DNA of 64,000 nt from the NCBI GenBank assembly GCA_937127245.1, contig CAKZLU010000032.1:62001-126000 (forward strand), in the 5' to 3' direction. A model generated the notes under the pieces. That model was not told where the DNA came from and searched no databases. It worked only from the letters and a program-made list of their open reading frames with translations. A program made the translations under genes and the position numbers. This DNA is from an uncultured Actinomycetes bacterium. GTDB taxonomy: Bacteria > Actinomycetota > Geothermincolia > Fen-727 > JACVIW01. Position 1 is the stretch's first letter; every line of letters begins with the position of its first letter. Positions 1 through 9,562 of this stretch are shown piece by piece.

Positions 1-1
1 A

Positions 2-211
2 AACATTGACATAACCCATATCCTTGTTGATGCCTCGCGGGATGAGGTATTCGAGGCGGTGAAGCAAAGCATCAAAGCCGCAGGTGAGGGCGGCGGTTAT
101 ATTCTTGCTCCAACGAACAGCCATGAGGATATGTCTATTGACAGGCTGAGATGGATGCTTGAGGCTGTGGAAGAATACGGCTACTACCCTCTGAAAATCC
201 AGTCACTTTAA
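2..211 (+). CDS. C-terminal fragment of uroporphyrinogen decarboxylase/MtaA-CmuA-type methyltransferase (truncated by window start)
   Basis: Frame 2 reads NIDITHILVDASRDEVFEAVKQSIKAAGEGGGYILAPTNSHEDMSIDRLRWMLEAVEEYGYYPLKIQSL-stop; the GGGYILAPTN segment is typical of the C-terminus of UroD-family corrinoid methyltransferases; followed by a corrinoid protein gene. Confidence 0.75.
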   Translation, partial: NIDITHILVDASRDEVFEAVKQSIKAAGEGGGYILAPTNSHEDMSIDRLRWMLEAVEEYGYYPLKIQSL

Positions 212-279
212 CGGAGTGTTGGGGACGTTTTAAAACGAAATGACGCTTAAGCGTTGTACTTGTCTGAGAGGGGGTTGAA

Positions 280-915
280 ATGGGGGATTACACGGAAAAA
301 ATAGAGAAGGCTGTGTCAGACCTTGAGCTCGAGAGCATCTCAGGTCTTATCGGCGAGGCGCTCGAGGGGGGCGTTGACCCTCTTGAGATTCTGCGGGGTA
401 TGTCGGCGGGCATGACAAAGGTGGGTGAGCTCTTTGAGCGTGGCGAATACTTTCTTGCTGACCTTGTTCTCGCCGGTGAGGTTATGAAGGAAGGGGTAAA
501 GGTTTTGGAGCCGCACTTGAAGCCGGAGAGTATGGGCGCGAAGGGAACGGTGGTCATCTGCACCGTGAAGGGCGATATACACGACATCGGCAAGAATCTC
601 GTAGGCACCATGCTTTCGAGCGCTGGTTTCAAAGTAATTGATCTTGGCGTTGATGTTCACGAGGACAGGATTGTTGATGCGGTCAGAGAACACGATGCAA
701 GGGGCATCGGTTTGTCTGCACTGCTGACCTCGATGGTTGACTCCATCGGTGACGTGGTGAAAGCTCTGGAGCGTGCTGAGTTGAGGGATAAGGTAAAGAT
801 CGCGATTGGAGGGGCATGCACCACGGAGGAACTGGCGAGACGAATGAGAGTTGACGCGCTTGGACGCGAAGCTGTCGAAGCGGTAAAAATCTTTGAAAGC
901 TTCATGGCTTCGTGA
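280..915 (+). CDS. Corrinoid (B12-binding) methyltransferase protein, MtbC/MtaC-like
   Basis: Contains GDIHDIGKNLVGTMLSSAGFKVIDLG (DxHxxG cobalamin-binding motif) and SALLTSM, with an N-terminal helical B12-cap region. Confidence 0.9.
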   Translation: MGDYTEKIEKAVSDLELESISGLIGEALEGGVDPLEILRGMSAGMTKVGELFERGEYFLADLVLAGEVMKEGVKVLEPHLKPESMGAKGTVVICTVKGDIHDIGKNLVGTMLSSAGFKVIDLGVDVHEDRIVDAVREHDARGIGLSALLTSMVDSIGDVVKALERAELRDKVKIAIGGACTTEELARRMRVDALGREAVEAVKIFESFMAS

Positions 916-1061
916 GGTTGTTTTCCTCTTATGTTAAAGGAATATTTCTCCTTATTTCATTTAGCGCCTCCACTGGGCAGAGCTTAAAGATAACAAAAGC
1001 CTTAATGGAAGAGTACGCGCACATGAGGAGATACTTGTGAAATTCTAAATTGATTCTAAAT

Positions 1062-1580
1062 TTATTCTTCCTTTCCACCCTTCCTCAGGCGTGAGAGAAT
1101 GGGACCGTCCTCTGTCCAGCAGACGCAACTGTTAAACAACCCGAGCTCCCTCATGCCTATTTCCATCACCTTCCTAACGGCTTCGTTTTCTATGGAGTAT
1201 TCGGGAAAGTGCTTCCGCATATACGCTCCCCTGCCCTGGACGCTCACGTTTCCCATGTTGACCACAAGAGATGCAAGATGAGTGCAACCCGCGCTCGAGC
1301 CGACGGCCTGTCGCACCATTTCCGTGAATCCCGGTTTTATCGTGGCACCGTTTAACTGCTCGATTGATTTAAGACCGAGATGACACTCTTTTAGGGGTAT
1401 TGTGGGCATTGCTCCAATTATATCTTTGATTTTTCCGTCGAACACCGAGACGACCATCTCGGCCTCGATCTCATGGAGCGTTTCTCCCTCACGGATGTCC
1501 TTGAGTTTTCCCTTTACCAAGAGGTCAGAATCGCCTGTTTCCTCAACCTCTATTTCTATGCTTCTTTTGAACAAACTCAT
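1062..1580 (-). CDS. DUF2889-like protein
   Basis: 172-aa ORF; pattern of KDIIGAMPTIPLKECHLGLKSIEQLNGATIKPGFTEMVRQAVGSSAGCTHLASLV resembles the DUF2889 family. Confidence 0.7.
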   Translation of the reverse strand: MSLFKRSIEIEVEETGDSDLLVKGKLKDIREGETLHEIEAEMVVSVFDGKIKDIIGAMPTIPLKECHLGLKSIEQLNGATIKPGFTEMVRQAVGSSAGCTHLASLVVNMGNVSVQGRGAYMRKHFPEYSIENEAVRKVMEIGMRELGLFNSCVCWTEDGPILSRLRKGGKEE

Positions 1581-1963
1581 GGTGATACGACCCTCCTGCT
1601 CATGTTTCTTGCCTGCTTCTTTTACACAAATAGATTCTACATAACCCTCGGTCTCAAGCGTTAGACTTACTTCCTGGCTGTGGAAAGCCAGTGAAATGGA
1701 AAGGGTCTGTCTAAAGGTGAAACTGAGCGGGTCGAGTGGGCAACGATGGAGTAAACGGCGGGGTCAATCCATCTTTGGACATGCTTTATGCGACATAAGA
1801 AGCGAAAGCTTATCGGATGCAAGGAGCAAAGTAATCTTTCAATTGTGTTGATAAAATAGCGATTATTAGCCAGTAAGTTCAATTTTGTTGAAATTAAGAG
1901 AGGCTAACCGGTTCGTTTGTCAGGCTTTACCTGAAACCAGAATGCAAGACGGGAGGAGAAAAG

Positions 1964-2749
1964 ATGGAGGAAGTGAATTTCAAAAGGGATGGTAACGTAG
2001 AGATAATCACCCTGAACCGACCCGAAAAGATGAACGCGCTCAGTTACCAGATGGTAAAGGCGCTCGGTGACCGTTTCACGGAAATCCAGTACGAGGATGA
2101 TGTTCGCGCCGTTCTCCTGACAGCTAATGGGGAAGCCTTTTCCGCGGGCGCTGACCTGGGGGGCGCCGGAGGTAGGGAGGATGCCGCCACCCCACCGGGA
2201 ATGCGTTTGTCCGCGCGGATGTATTCCCGGATGATAAGAGCTATGTGGGATCTTGAAAAGCCGATAGTGGGAGCAATCAACGGGATTGCCGCAGGCGGCG
2301 GGTGCAACTTCGCCCTGTCCTGCGACATTATCGTTGCTTCAGAAAAAGCAGAGTTCATCCAGGTTTTCGCCAGGCGAGGACTCGTCGCGGACAGCGGGGG
2401 GACTTTTCTGCTCCCGAGACTTGTCGGGCTTGCCAAGGCAAAAGAGCTGATGTTTTTTGCAGAGCCACTAAAAGCGGAAGAGGCATATAGGCTGGGCGCG
2501 ATATACCGGGTGGTTCCTCCCGACAGATTGATGGATGAGGCGATGGCGGTCGCAAGGAGGCTCGCGGAAGGACCTACACGCGCGATCGGCATGACGAAAA
2601 TCATGCTCAACCGGTCTTTTGAGTCTGACCTTGAAAGCGCTTTGGACAGGGAAGGGACGTACCAGGGAATAGCCGTTGGGACTTCTGATGTCCTTGAGGG
2701 AATCACCGCGTTTCTGGAGAAGAGAAAGCCTGATTTCAAGGGGAAGTAG
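1964..2749 (+). CDS. Enoyl-CoA hydratase/isomerase family protein
   Basis: Crotonase motifs: NRPEKMNALSYQMVKAL, AFSAGADLGG, KPIVGAINGIAAGGGCNFALSCDIIVASEKAEF. Confidence 0.95.
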   Translation: MEEVNFKRDGNVEIITLNRPEKMNALSYQMVKALGDRFTEIQYEDDVRAVLLTANGEAFSAGADLGGAGGREDAATPPGMRLSARMYSRMIRAMWDLEKPIVGAINGIAAGGGCNFALSCDIIVASEKAEFIQVFARRGLVADSGGTFLLPRLVGLAKAKELMFFAEPLKAEEAYRLGAIYRVVPPDRLMDEAMAVARRLAEGPTRAIGMTKIMLNRSFESDLESALDREGTYQGIAVGTSDVLEGITAFLEKRKPDFKGK

Positions 2750-2799
2750 GTATTTACTAAATTTTGGTCGGTTGTTCATTGCCGCTTTGTTGAGGTTTT

Positions 2800-3501
2800 T
2801 TGAAGATGGGCGAGGTCATAAGGGTTGAGGATATAAGCAGAACTTATTTGATGGGTGAAGTGCGGGTGCCAGCACTCAGAGGTGTTTCCCTTACCGTGAA
2901 TGAAGGCGATTTTCTGATCATCACTGGCAGAAATGGCTCCGGGAAATCGACCTTCCTGCACCAGCTCGGGCTTCTCGATCGCCCTGATACCGGTCGCATT
3001 TTCCTTAGGGGCAGAGACGTGACAAGCATGCATGAGAGAATGAGGGCTGAAATTCGCTTACGGGACCTTGGCTACATTTTCCAGGAATTCGCTCTCATAA
3101 GCGAGCTTACGGCGCTGGAAAACGTGATGTTGCCCGCGATGATGCTTGATGGCACCGCCAGCTGCAAAAAGAGGGCGCTTGCGATTCTCGAAATGCTCGA
3201 GATGGCATCTTTAAGGGACCATCTCCCCTCCCAGTTGTCCGGCGGTGAGCAGCAGAAAGTGGCAATCGCTCGCGCTCTGATGAACGACCCTTCCCTGATA
3301 CTCGCCGATGAACCCACGGCAAACCTTGACAGCGTGTCAGCCGCTGAAGTCCTCGAAATTTTCCGCATGCTCAATTCTCGAGGAAACCACACAATCGTGA
3401 TGGTGACTCATGAGCAGGAGGAGACTGTTTACGGAAACAGGGTAATCAAGCTTTCAGATGGCAGGATTGTAAGCGAAACAGCGGGGAGCGCTTTTCTTTA
3501 A
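2800..3501 (+). CDS. ABC transporter ATP-binding protein (LolD/MacB type)
   Basis: Walker A GRNGSGKST, signature LSGGEQQKVAIARAL, Walker B LILADEPTANLD. Confidence 0.95.
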   Translation: MKMGEVIRVEDISRTYLMGEVRVPALRGVSLTVNEGDFLIITGRNGSGKSTFLHQLGLLDRPDTGRIFLRGRDVTSMHERMRAEIRLRDLGYIFQEFALISELTALENVMLPAMMLDGTASCKKRALAILEMLEMASLRDHLPSQLSGGEQQKVAIARALMNDPSLILADEPTANLDSVSAAEVLEIFRMLNSRGNHTIVMVTHEQEETVYGNRVIKLSDGRIVSETAGSAFL

Positions 3502-3601
3502 GCATCGGAGAAGAAATGTTTGGCTTTACCCAAGTCTCGATTGACAAAAAATTCTCAAAGCTGAGTTCAAGAAAGAGGCGAGAATTCCGTTCTTCCTTAT
3601 C

Positions 3602-4759
3602 TTGAGACATCTCAAGCGAACGAATAAGTGGACGCTCGCGTTTATAATTTTTCTCATGTCGGTGGCTTTCATAAACCTCGTTTTCATAAACTCGCTCTTT
3701 CAGGGAGTGATAGAGACAGACCACAGGCAGCTTATCAGCACCACAACGGGCAACATTATGCTTTCTCCCAGGGAGGAGGGGGCGCTCTTCGGAGGGGTCG
3801 AGGATGCCGTGGCAAAGATCTCGAGAGTGGAAGGAATAACAGGTGTCTCGGACCAGATTGTTCTCCCAGCCGTGATTGAGCGCGAGGAATCCAGAAAAAA
3901 TATCGAGGTTTGGGCGGTGAATCCATCCAGGGAGAAAAGGGTTACCGTGATACACGAGAAGGTTATTTCCGGTTACTACTTCAGAAGAGATAATGAGCCT
4001 GGGATTTTGATAGGTAAAAGAATCGCGTATGACGAAAAGCCTGGCGGAAGGTCTCTTATTGTAAAAGAGAGCAAATCGGTGGCGCTGCAAATCGCCGGGG
4101 AAAGTATTGAGCTGCCGGTATTGGGCGTTTTTGAAACGCTTTCTGATTACGCTGACAGCAGGGCTTACCTACCGCGTAGCGTCATTGAAGACATGTTTCC
4201 CGAATATCGGGATAAAGCAACTCGGATTATTATCAAGGCTGCCAAAAGGGGCGGCGAGGAAGAACTTGTTAAAAAACTCAAAAACACCGGGCTGCCTGGC
4301 AAATTCGTGACGTGGCAGGAGGCTTCCGAGCGCTCTGAGTCCCTTACCGAAAGCTTTGTCACGATAAACGCTCTTCTTACGTCTGTGGGTTTTATGATAG
4401 CCGCGGTGACCATTTTCATAATCATGTATGTTGATATCACTCACAAGAGACTTGAAATCGGCATATTACGTGCTCTTGGGATAAAGTCTCATATTATAGC
4501 GACAACCTTTGTTCTCCAGACGATTGTGTACTCGCTGTTCGGCGTCATGGTCGGCGCGGGCTTATTTTTCGGGATAATCATGCCCTATTTCAGGTGGAAA
4601 CCTTTCATAATCCCGATAGGGGATGTCAAGCTTGCGGTTGTTCCCGCAGATTTTATTTCCCGTGCTGTGGCGGTGGTGTTGGTGGCGATTGCCTCAGGGC
4701 TTATTCCAGCAATAATAAGCCTCAGAAAAAGAATTCTCGACGAAATCCTTGGCAGGTAA
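3602..4759 (+). CDS. ABC transporter permease, FtsX/MacB family
   Basis: TTG start; N-terminal TM segment, periplasmic domain and three C-terminal TMs with DITHKRLEIGILRALGIKSHII (FtsX motif); downstream of a LolD-like ATPase. Confidence 0.88.
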   Translation: MRHLKRTNKWTLAFIIFLMSVAFINLVFINSLFQGVIETDHRQLISTTTGNIMLSPREEGALFGGVEDAVAKISRVEGITGVSDQIVLPAVIEREESRKNIEVWAVNPSREKRVTVIHEKVISGYYFRRDNEPGILIGKRIAYDEKPGGRSLIVKESKSVALQIAGESIELPVLGVFETLSDYADSRAYLPRSVIEDMFPEYRDKATRIIIKAAKRGGEEELVKKLKNTGLPGKFVTWQEASERSESLTESFVTINALLTSVGFMIAAVTIFIIMYVDITHKRLEIGILRALGIKSHIIATTFVLQTIVYSLFGVMVGAGLFFGIIMPYFRWKPFIIPIGDVKLAVVPADFISRAVAVVLVAIASGLIPAIISLRKRILDEILGR

Positions 4760-4878
4760 GACGGATTTCCTGTTATCCACCGCTTTAAAGCACTTTCCAT
4801 CTTATTTCCCCAAAGCCCGTTTTCGCCTCGCCTGCGTCAAAAAATACCTGTCGAATCTTTCATTTTTCTTTCTAAAGA

Positions 4879-5586
4879 ATGCACCGCATAATGTCGATTC
4901 CGCTAATAGAGAAGCGGATTTTCGGGGTGGTCCTTATGAAAGAGCGAATAAAAAAATTTTTGGGAGGACCATGCGGTTTTTCCCTTTTTGAACTCATGAT
5001 TGTATTGCTCATAATAAGCTTTCTGGTTAGCATTGCTGTTCTCGTGATGATGAGGCCAACCGATAAGGCTGAGAGGACCGTCGCTAAGGCTAACGACAGG
5101 ATCGGATAAAGCCTTCTGCAGTCGGTCTGGTTGAGAATTACGGGAAACGGAGGGGACAGATACCGCGACCCGAAGCCTCCCGAGGGTTTCACAGCCCCGG
5201 CAGACGTGGATGCGGAGTACCTTTCCGCCGTTGAGCCAAGGGTTAAGTTCTGGCAAGCCAAAAGAGTGGGAAATCGTTTCATGATCGCAGGTGTTTATAT
5301 AGACGGCAGACTTATCCCCGGAACAGGCACCTGGGAAGATCCGGTGAGCGACTGGAATCTGATTTACAAGATGATAGGCGTTTCGTTTGTACATTACTGG
5401 GACCCCGAAAGCGAGTCCTACAGAAGGAACGACGCTGGAGCGCAAAATAATAGGTACCGGCATCTCATGACGCTTGTAGTCACCAAAAACGGAGAAACAT
5501 ACTGGGCGACATATCGCACTGGTGATATATTGAAATCAGGCACGTTCAGAGATCCTGGATGGGATGACGGAAGTGGTAGACCGTGA
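4879..5586 (+). pseudogene. Type IV pilin-like protein interrupted by one in-frame TAA (5107-5109)
   Basis: ORFs 4879-5109 (GFSLFELMIVLLIISFLVSIAVLVMM, class III prepilin N-terminus) and 5131-5586 are in the same frame; reading through TAA gives NDRIG*SLLQSVWLRITGNGGDRYRDPKPPEGF, which aligns with IKIGEKCYDAIWYSRLAIQGKDAYRDYDPPEAL of the intact paralogue at 17840-19087. Confidence 0.8.
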
Positions 5587-5618
5587 TGAGGCGTTGAGCC
5601 GGGAAATTTGGCATGAGC

Positions 5619-6419
5619 TTACGGCGCAACGTTCATTCTCTCAAACTGGATTGTCGCCACAAAGTAGCACACAGCTCCCACCGCGATCAAAACAAGAACA
5701 TCCGTTGCTGGAGGAGTACCCGTCTTCAACACTTTGGCAGGATCATAGAAGTTGAAAATGGAGATGAACCTCAGTCGGTGGATGGGTTCAGCGACGTCCG
5801 TCGCGAATTTGACCATGTAAAAAACAAGGGTCAATCCTATTGCCGCCATCGTTCCATGCTTCGGAAGTACGGACGTCAAAAGCAGAGTATAGCCGCCGAT
5901 GCAGAAAAAAAGCGAAAAGGCGACGGGAATGTACGCGGCGAAACCAAGGAAAGAGACGCTCAGTTTAAATATTGCGCCAAAGACGAATGTGGAAAGCACA
6001 ATAGAAACCACGATCGAGATGATCCCGGCAAGCATTACGAGAACTTGAGTGGATATAACCTTCCAGCGCTCCACAGGCTGGGAGAGAAGAATTTCCAGAG
6101 TCCCTTCTTTCAATTCACCGGATATTATGCCTCGCGTGAAGCTAAAAACGTAAGCGCCGATAATCACTATTGCGATAAGACCGAGGAACTCTATAGTGAC
6201 GTAGTTGTTGAAATCCGCAATGTTTATTTCTGAGGCGCCGAACAGTTTGAGGATTTCCTTGGGATAGCTTTCTATGAGTTCTTCTATACCCTTCATCTTC
6301 TTAAATGATGGGAATATAGCGGAAAGCATTAGCATATACGAGCATACGCCGGTAATGTAGTACAGAGTCGATTTCCACTTGTCTTTTATCGTTTTCTTCG
6401 CAATGTTCCAATTAAACAT
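5619..6419 (-). CDS. ABC-2 type transporter permease
   Basis: Multiple TM segments, 'ISGELKEGTLEILLSQPVERWKVISTQVLVML' motif of ABC-2 permeases; start set at MFNWN (short overlap with the upstream ATPase gene) instead of the longer ORF start. Confidence 0.88.
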   Translation of the reverse strand: MFNWNIAKKTIKDKWKSTLYYITGVCSYMLMLSAIFPSFKKMKGIEELIESYPKEILKLFGASEINIADFNNYVTIEFLGLIAIVIIGAYVFSFTRGIISGELKEGTLEILLSQPVERWKVISTQVLVMLAGIISIVVSIVLSTFVFGAIFKLSVSFLGFAAYIPVAFSLFFCIGGYTLLLTSVLPKHGTMAAIGLTLVFYMVKFATDVAEPIHRLRFISIFNFYDPAKVLKTGTPPATDVLVLIAVGAVCYFVATIQFERMNVAP

Positions 6420-7308
6420 AGGGTTCATCCCGACCCTTCTCGTAGAATTCAATGAAAACGTCCTCAAGGCTTGCGTGAGAGATACTAAGATCGCTGATGC
6501 GATGTTTTGAAAGTAAAGCGATAAGGGGATTCAGATTGCCGCTTGTCTTAATCCTCGCTCGATTGGCGCTCATTTCAATTTCGATGATCCCAGCGATTGT
6601 TTCCAGTTGGGGTGGTATCCCATTCTCAAAGGTAACCTCGATGTTTCTGATTCGCTTGTTCCGCAAGTCTTCGATCGACTCCACCGCGACAAGGCTTCCG
6701 TCCTTTATGATTCCCACGCGGTTGCAGACTCGCTCCACCTCCGGCAGATTATGAGAGGAAAGCATTATAGTAGTGCCGTTATCACGGAAATCATTTAGTA
6801 TTTCGTAAAGAAGATACTGCATCAGCGGGTCAAGACCGCTTGTCGGCTCGTCCATAATCAGAATTCTTGGCCTTTTCATCAGCGCGAGTATGAGCGCGAG
6901 CTGCTGTTTCATCCCCCTTGAATACTCCTCCGTGCGGCGGTTAAGGTCAAGTTCGAAACGGGAGGCGAGTTTCAAGGCAAAAGAACGGTCGGCATGACCG
7001 AAACCCGCCACGAAATTGATATGCTCGATACCTGTGAGCCTTGCGTAAAGCCTGGTTTCACCGGGCAGATAGCCCGTATCTCTTGCTATTTCAACCCGCT
7101 TGGACCAGGAGTCCTTTCCAAGCACGTATGCTTTACCAGCGCTCGGGCGAAGAAGTCCAACGAGAAGCCTCATTGTAGTTGTCTTCCCCGCACCGTTCGG
7201 ACCAAGAAAACCGAATATTTCGCCTGAGTGAATGCTCAAGTTAAGATCACGGACCCCGGTAACCTTCCCGTAGTATTTGGTTAAACCTTCAGTTTTGATG
7301 ACTTCCAT
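6412..7308 (-). CDS. ABC transporter ATP-binding protein (DrrA/CcmA-like)
   Basis: GPNGAGKTTTMRLL, EYSRGMKQQLALILAL, ILIMDEPTSGLDP. Confidence 0.95.
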   Translation of the reverse strand: MEVIKTEGLTKYYGKVTGVRDLNLSIHSGEIFGFLGPNGAGKTTTMRLLVGLLRPSAGKAYVLGKDSWSKRVEIARDTGYLPGETRLYARLTGIEHINFVAGFGHADRSFALKLASRFELDLNRRTEEYSRGMKQQLALILALMKRPRILIMDEPTSGLDPLMQYLLYEILNDFRDNGTTIMLSSHNLPEVERVCNRVGIIKDGSLVAVESIEDLRNKRIRNIEVTFENGIPPQLETIAGIIEIEMSANRARIKTSGNLNPLIALLSKHRISDLSISHASLEDVFIEFYEKGRDEPYV

Positions 7309-7540
7309 ATTTTCTCGCTTGTCCGCTTATGACGTGAATATGATATAACACCTGTAAGATTATACCCTTGGGAGGCCAAGTTCATTTCGCTGGATAATTG
7401 AAGACTGGACTGCGGCGCATATGTTAATGATAATTGAATAAATTCGGTCTTGCGGCAGGCACCCTATTTCTCTTCTCATCGATAAGTAATAAAGTTCCGC
7501 GATAATGTTCTGCGGATCATGGTGAGAGTGACAGCAAAGA

Positions 7541-9121
7541 GCGTCTGAACCGATGTGGTGAGAATCAAAGGCGCACAAGCGGTTCAGATACAGCTTGGCT
7601 TCTTGAGAAAAAGGCATCAGATGCGCAATCCTTGAAAAGGAGAAGGTCGAGTCTCTCGGGAAGAAGATCGGACCTTTTTACTTTTAAGAAGTGACTTTAG
7701 AAGGATTCGGATTTCTTACCCTCCCGATGAGGAGATCACCCACAGAGAGGAAGATTTTACAACATAGTCTCCCGCGGGGAGGCGGTTGAATCTTTAAATT
7801 TTCTCCACCTGCGTGCCTGATAGACTGCTGTCCATAAGAAGGTTTGCCGGGTAATAGAAAGACGCTGGCGCGGAACTTCTGGAGAAGACCACTTTTAAGG
7901 ACATACTCTTGTGGCGAGGGATTCGGTGTGGTGTGGTGGCGACAGCAAATAGCCAAAGCGGTTCTGAATAGATCCAGGTCCGCGGAAAGATTTTTTATTG
8001 ACCCCTCAGGCATAGATGGCGCCTTGGGGTGTGTCCAGCCCAAAATTCGAGGGTATGAAAATGACATGAACGGGTCGAAAGACACGATTTTTGTCTGCAT
8101 GGAAACATGGGAGGATGTTGAAGAGAGGCAAATTTCAGGGATAAACGATTTCGTGAATTATCAGGGATGATTTGCGCAGTGTCACCGTTAAACGACAATT
8201 GTGAAAATGGGAATGGCCAAAAGTAGCGAAGCCGCAAGAAGGCGGCATCAAAGGTTTGTGAAAAAATTTGCTCCTAAGAGTAAGGTTTCTTCAATCACGA
8301 ACGGAAGGATAACCTATAGAGGACAACCTTTCTCTTTTCGATAACTGGATAATGACAGTCGGCGATACTGCGTTTCAAAACAAGGCGTATTTGGGCCAGA
8401 TGGGTTACTTCAGGTTTTATCCCTTACAAAATATTTGCCGATGTCGTCCGGAGCTCGCTTGAGAAAGACTACGTAACCCGTGAACCCCTACGGGACTATG
8501 ACGGTTCCAATTTATTTAACAAGTGACTTAACCCCTCTCGAATGATTTAAGGTTTGCGCCCTATGGGACTACGACAAGCTTAATTTCTCCGACAAGGGTG
8601 TCAAGTTCTAGTAAATCATGGCGACTTATCCGGTCGAAAATATACATTTCGGGACTGACCATGTTAGGCTTGTGGCAGGTTCGCGCAAATCGTGGCGACT
8701 TACCCGGTTGCGTTGAAGGCTACCACAGATGAGATCGATTACCTTGCGGGGCTCCCCCAGGCTTGAGAGCGCGGAATCCTCCGTTGCGCTCGGGCTAAAT
8801 TATGAAATGGGACAAGGATTGGCGAATCTTGAGGCGCTCGGTTATATCTTGCAAGGTGTGGCATCGCGGAAGATTCTTTCGCAGCTTTTCGGGGAGAGTG
8901 TATTTGCCAAAACGCTCGGAGTTTTACTGAGGAAGTACGGGGAGGATTATCCCATATGTAAGCGGCGAAAAGTATTTTCGTACACCGGGGGCGCAGTTTT
9001 ACTGAGGAAGCATATGGAGGATTATCCCCGAGCACCCTGTTGATTTTTCTTGCATGAAGGAGAGTGCACAAGCTTTGTAGGGCCGGGCTGATGCGATTCG
9101 TTATTTATATTTTGAGAAGGC
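7541..9121 (+). pseudogene. Decayed paralogue of the FAD-dependent oxidoreductase at 9563-10942, with internal partial duplications
   Basis: Collinear DNA similarity, e.g. GACACGATTTTTGTCTGCATGGAAACATGGGAGGATGTTGAAGAGAGG vs GACACGATTTTTGTTTACATGGAAACATGGGAAGATATCCAAGGAAGG; ATAAGAAGGTTTGCCG vs ATAAGAAGGTTTGCTG; GCTGATGCGATTCGTTATTTATATTTTGAGAAGG vs GCTGAAGCGATCCGTTATTCATACTTCGAGAACG. No continuous ORF. Confidence 0.9.
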
Positions 9122-9330
9122 ATCTTTGAGGTGAGGGCGAATCCCATGTCTTGATCCAGGCATTATTCTACCTCCCGCATCCCTCTTGGTTATTGACCCG
9201 TAGTTTGACCAAATCAGGATGTTTTCAGACTATGCTAAATTAGAGGCTTCGCGAATCTTAAATTGTTTTTCTTTTCCTTGATACTTGATGTTTTCGCCGG
9301 ATTAAGGATAATTCTTATTGGACTTGCAAA

Positions 9331-9406
9331 GGGGGTATAGCTCAGTCGGGAGAGCGCGGGCTTTGCACGCCCGAGGTCGGCGGTTCGATCCCGCCTACCT
9401 CCACCA
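9331..9406 (+). tRNA. tRNA-Ala(TGC), CCA encoded
   Basis: GGGGGTATAGCTCAGTCGGGAGAGCGCGGGCTTTGCACGCCCGAGGTCGGCGGTTCGATCCCGCCTACCTCCACCA: cloverleaf with CGGGC-TTTGCAC-GCCCG anticodon arm and GGTTCGATC T-loop. Confidence 0.97.
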
Positions 9407-9562
9407 TTTTTTGTTTTTGTCGATTTCAAGTTAGCGTCCGAGGAATTGAAAACCGTCAAAGAATGTTAACCATCTTTTTGCCCCAGATGTGTCAGTTAGA
9501 AAATTTAATTAGTTAAAAGGGTTCAAGGCGTCGCGCTATATTATCAAAAGGGGTGGGGGCAG

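Noticed and set aside
2044-2739. 231-aa minus-strand ORF antisense to the enoyl-CoA hydratase
   Set aside because: Shadow ORF opposite a strongly supported gene; low-complexity Ser/Ala-rich translation typical of antisense frames.
3446-4090. 214-aa minus-strand ORF opposite the FtsX permease
   Set aside because: No recognisable domain and fully antisense to a supported CDS.
5613-6233. 206-aa plus-strand ORF opposite the ABC-2 permease
   Set aside because: Charged, low-complexity antisense translation; the minus-strand permease is well supported.
8729-9071. ORFs 8729-9043 (+) and 8739-9071 (-)
   Set aside because: Both lie in the decayed oxidoreductase copy; the plus-strand ORF is a pseudogene fragment with a duplicated segment, not an independent gene.
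9235-9459. Minus-strand ORF of 74 aa with GGRRDRTADLGRAKPALSRLSYTP
   Set aside because: It is the antisense reading of the tRNA-Ala gene; this peptide pattern is a well-known over-annotation artefact at tRNA loci.
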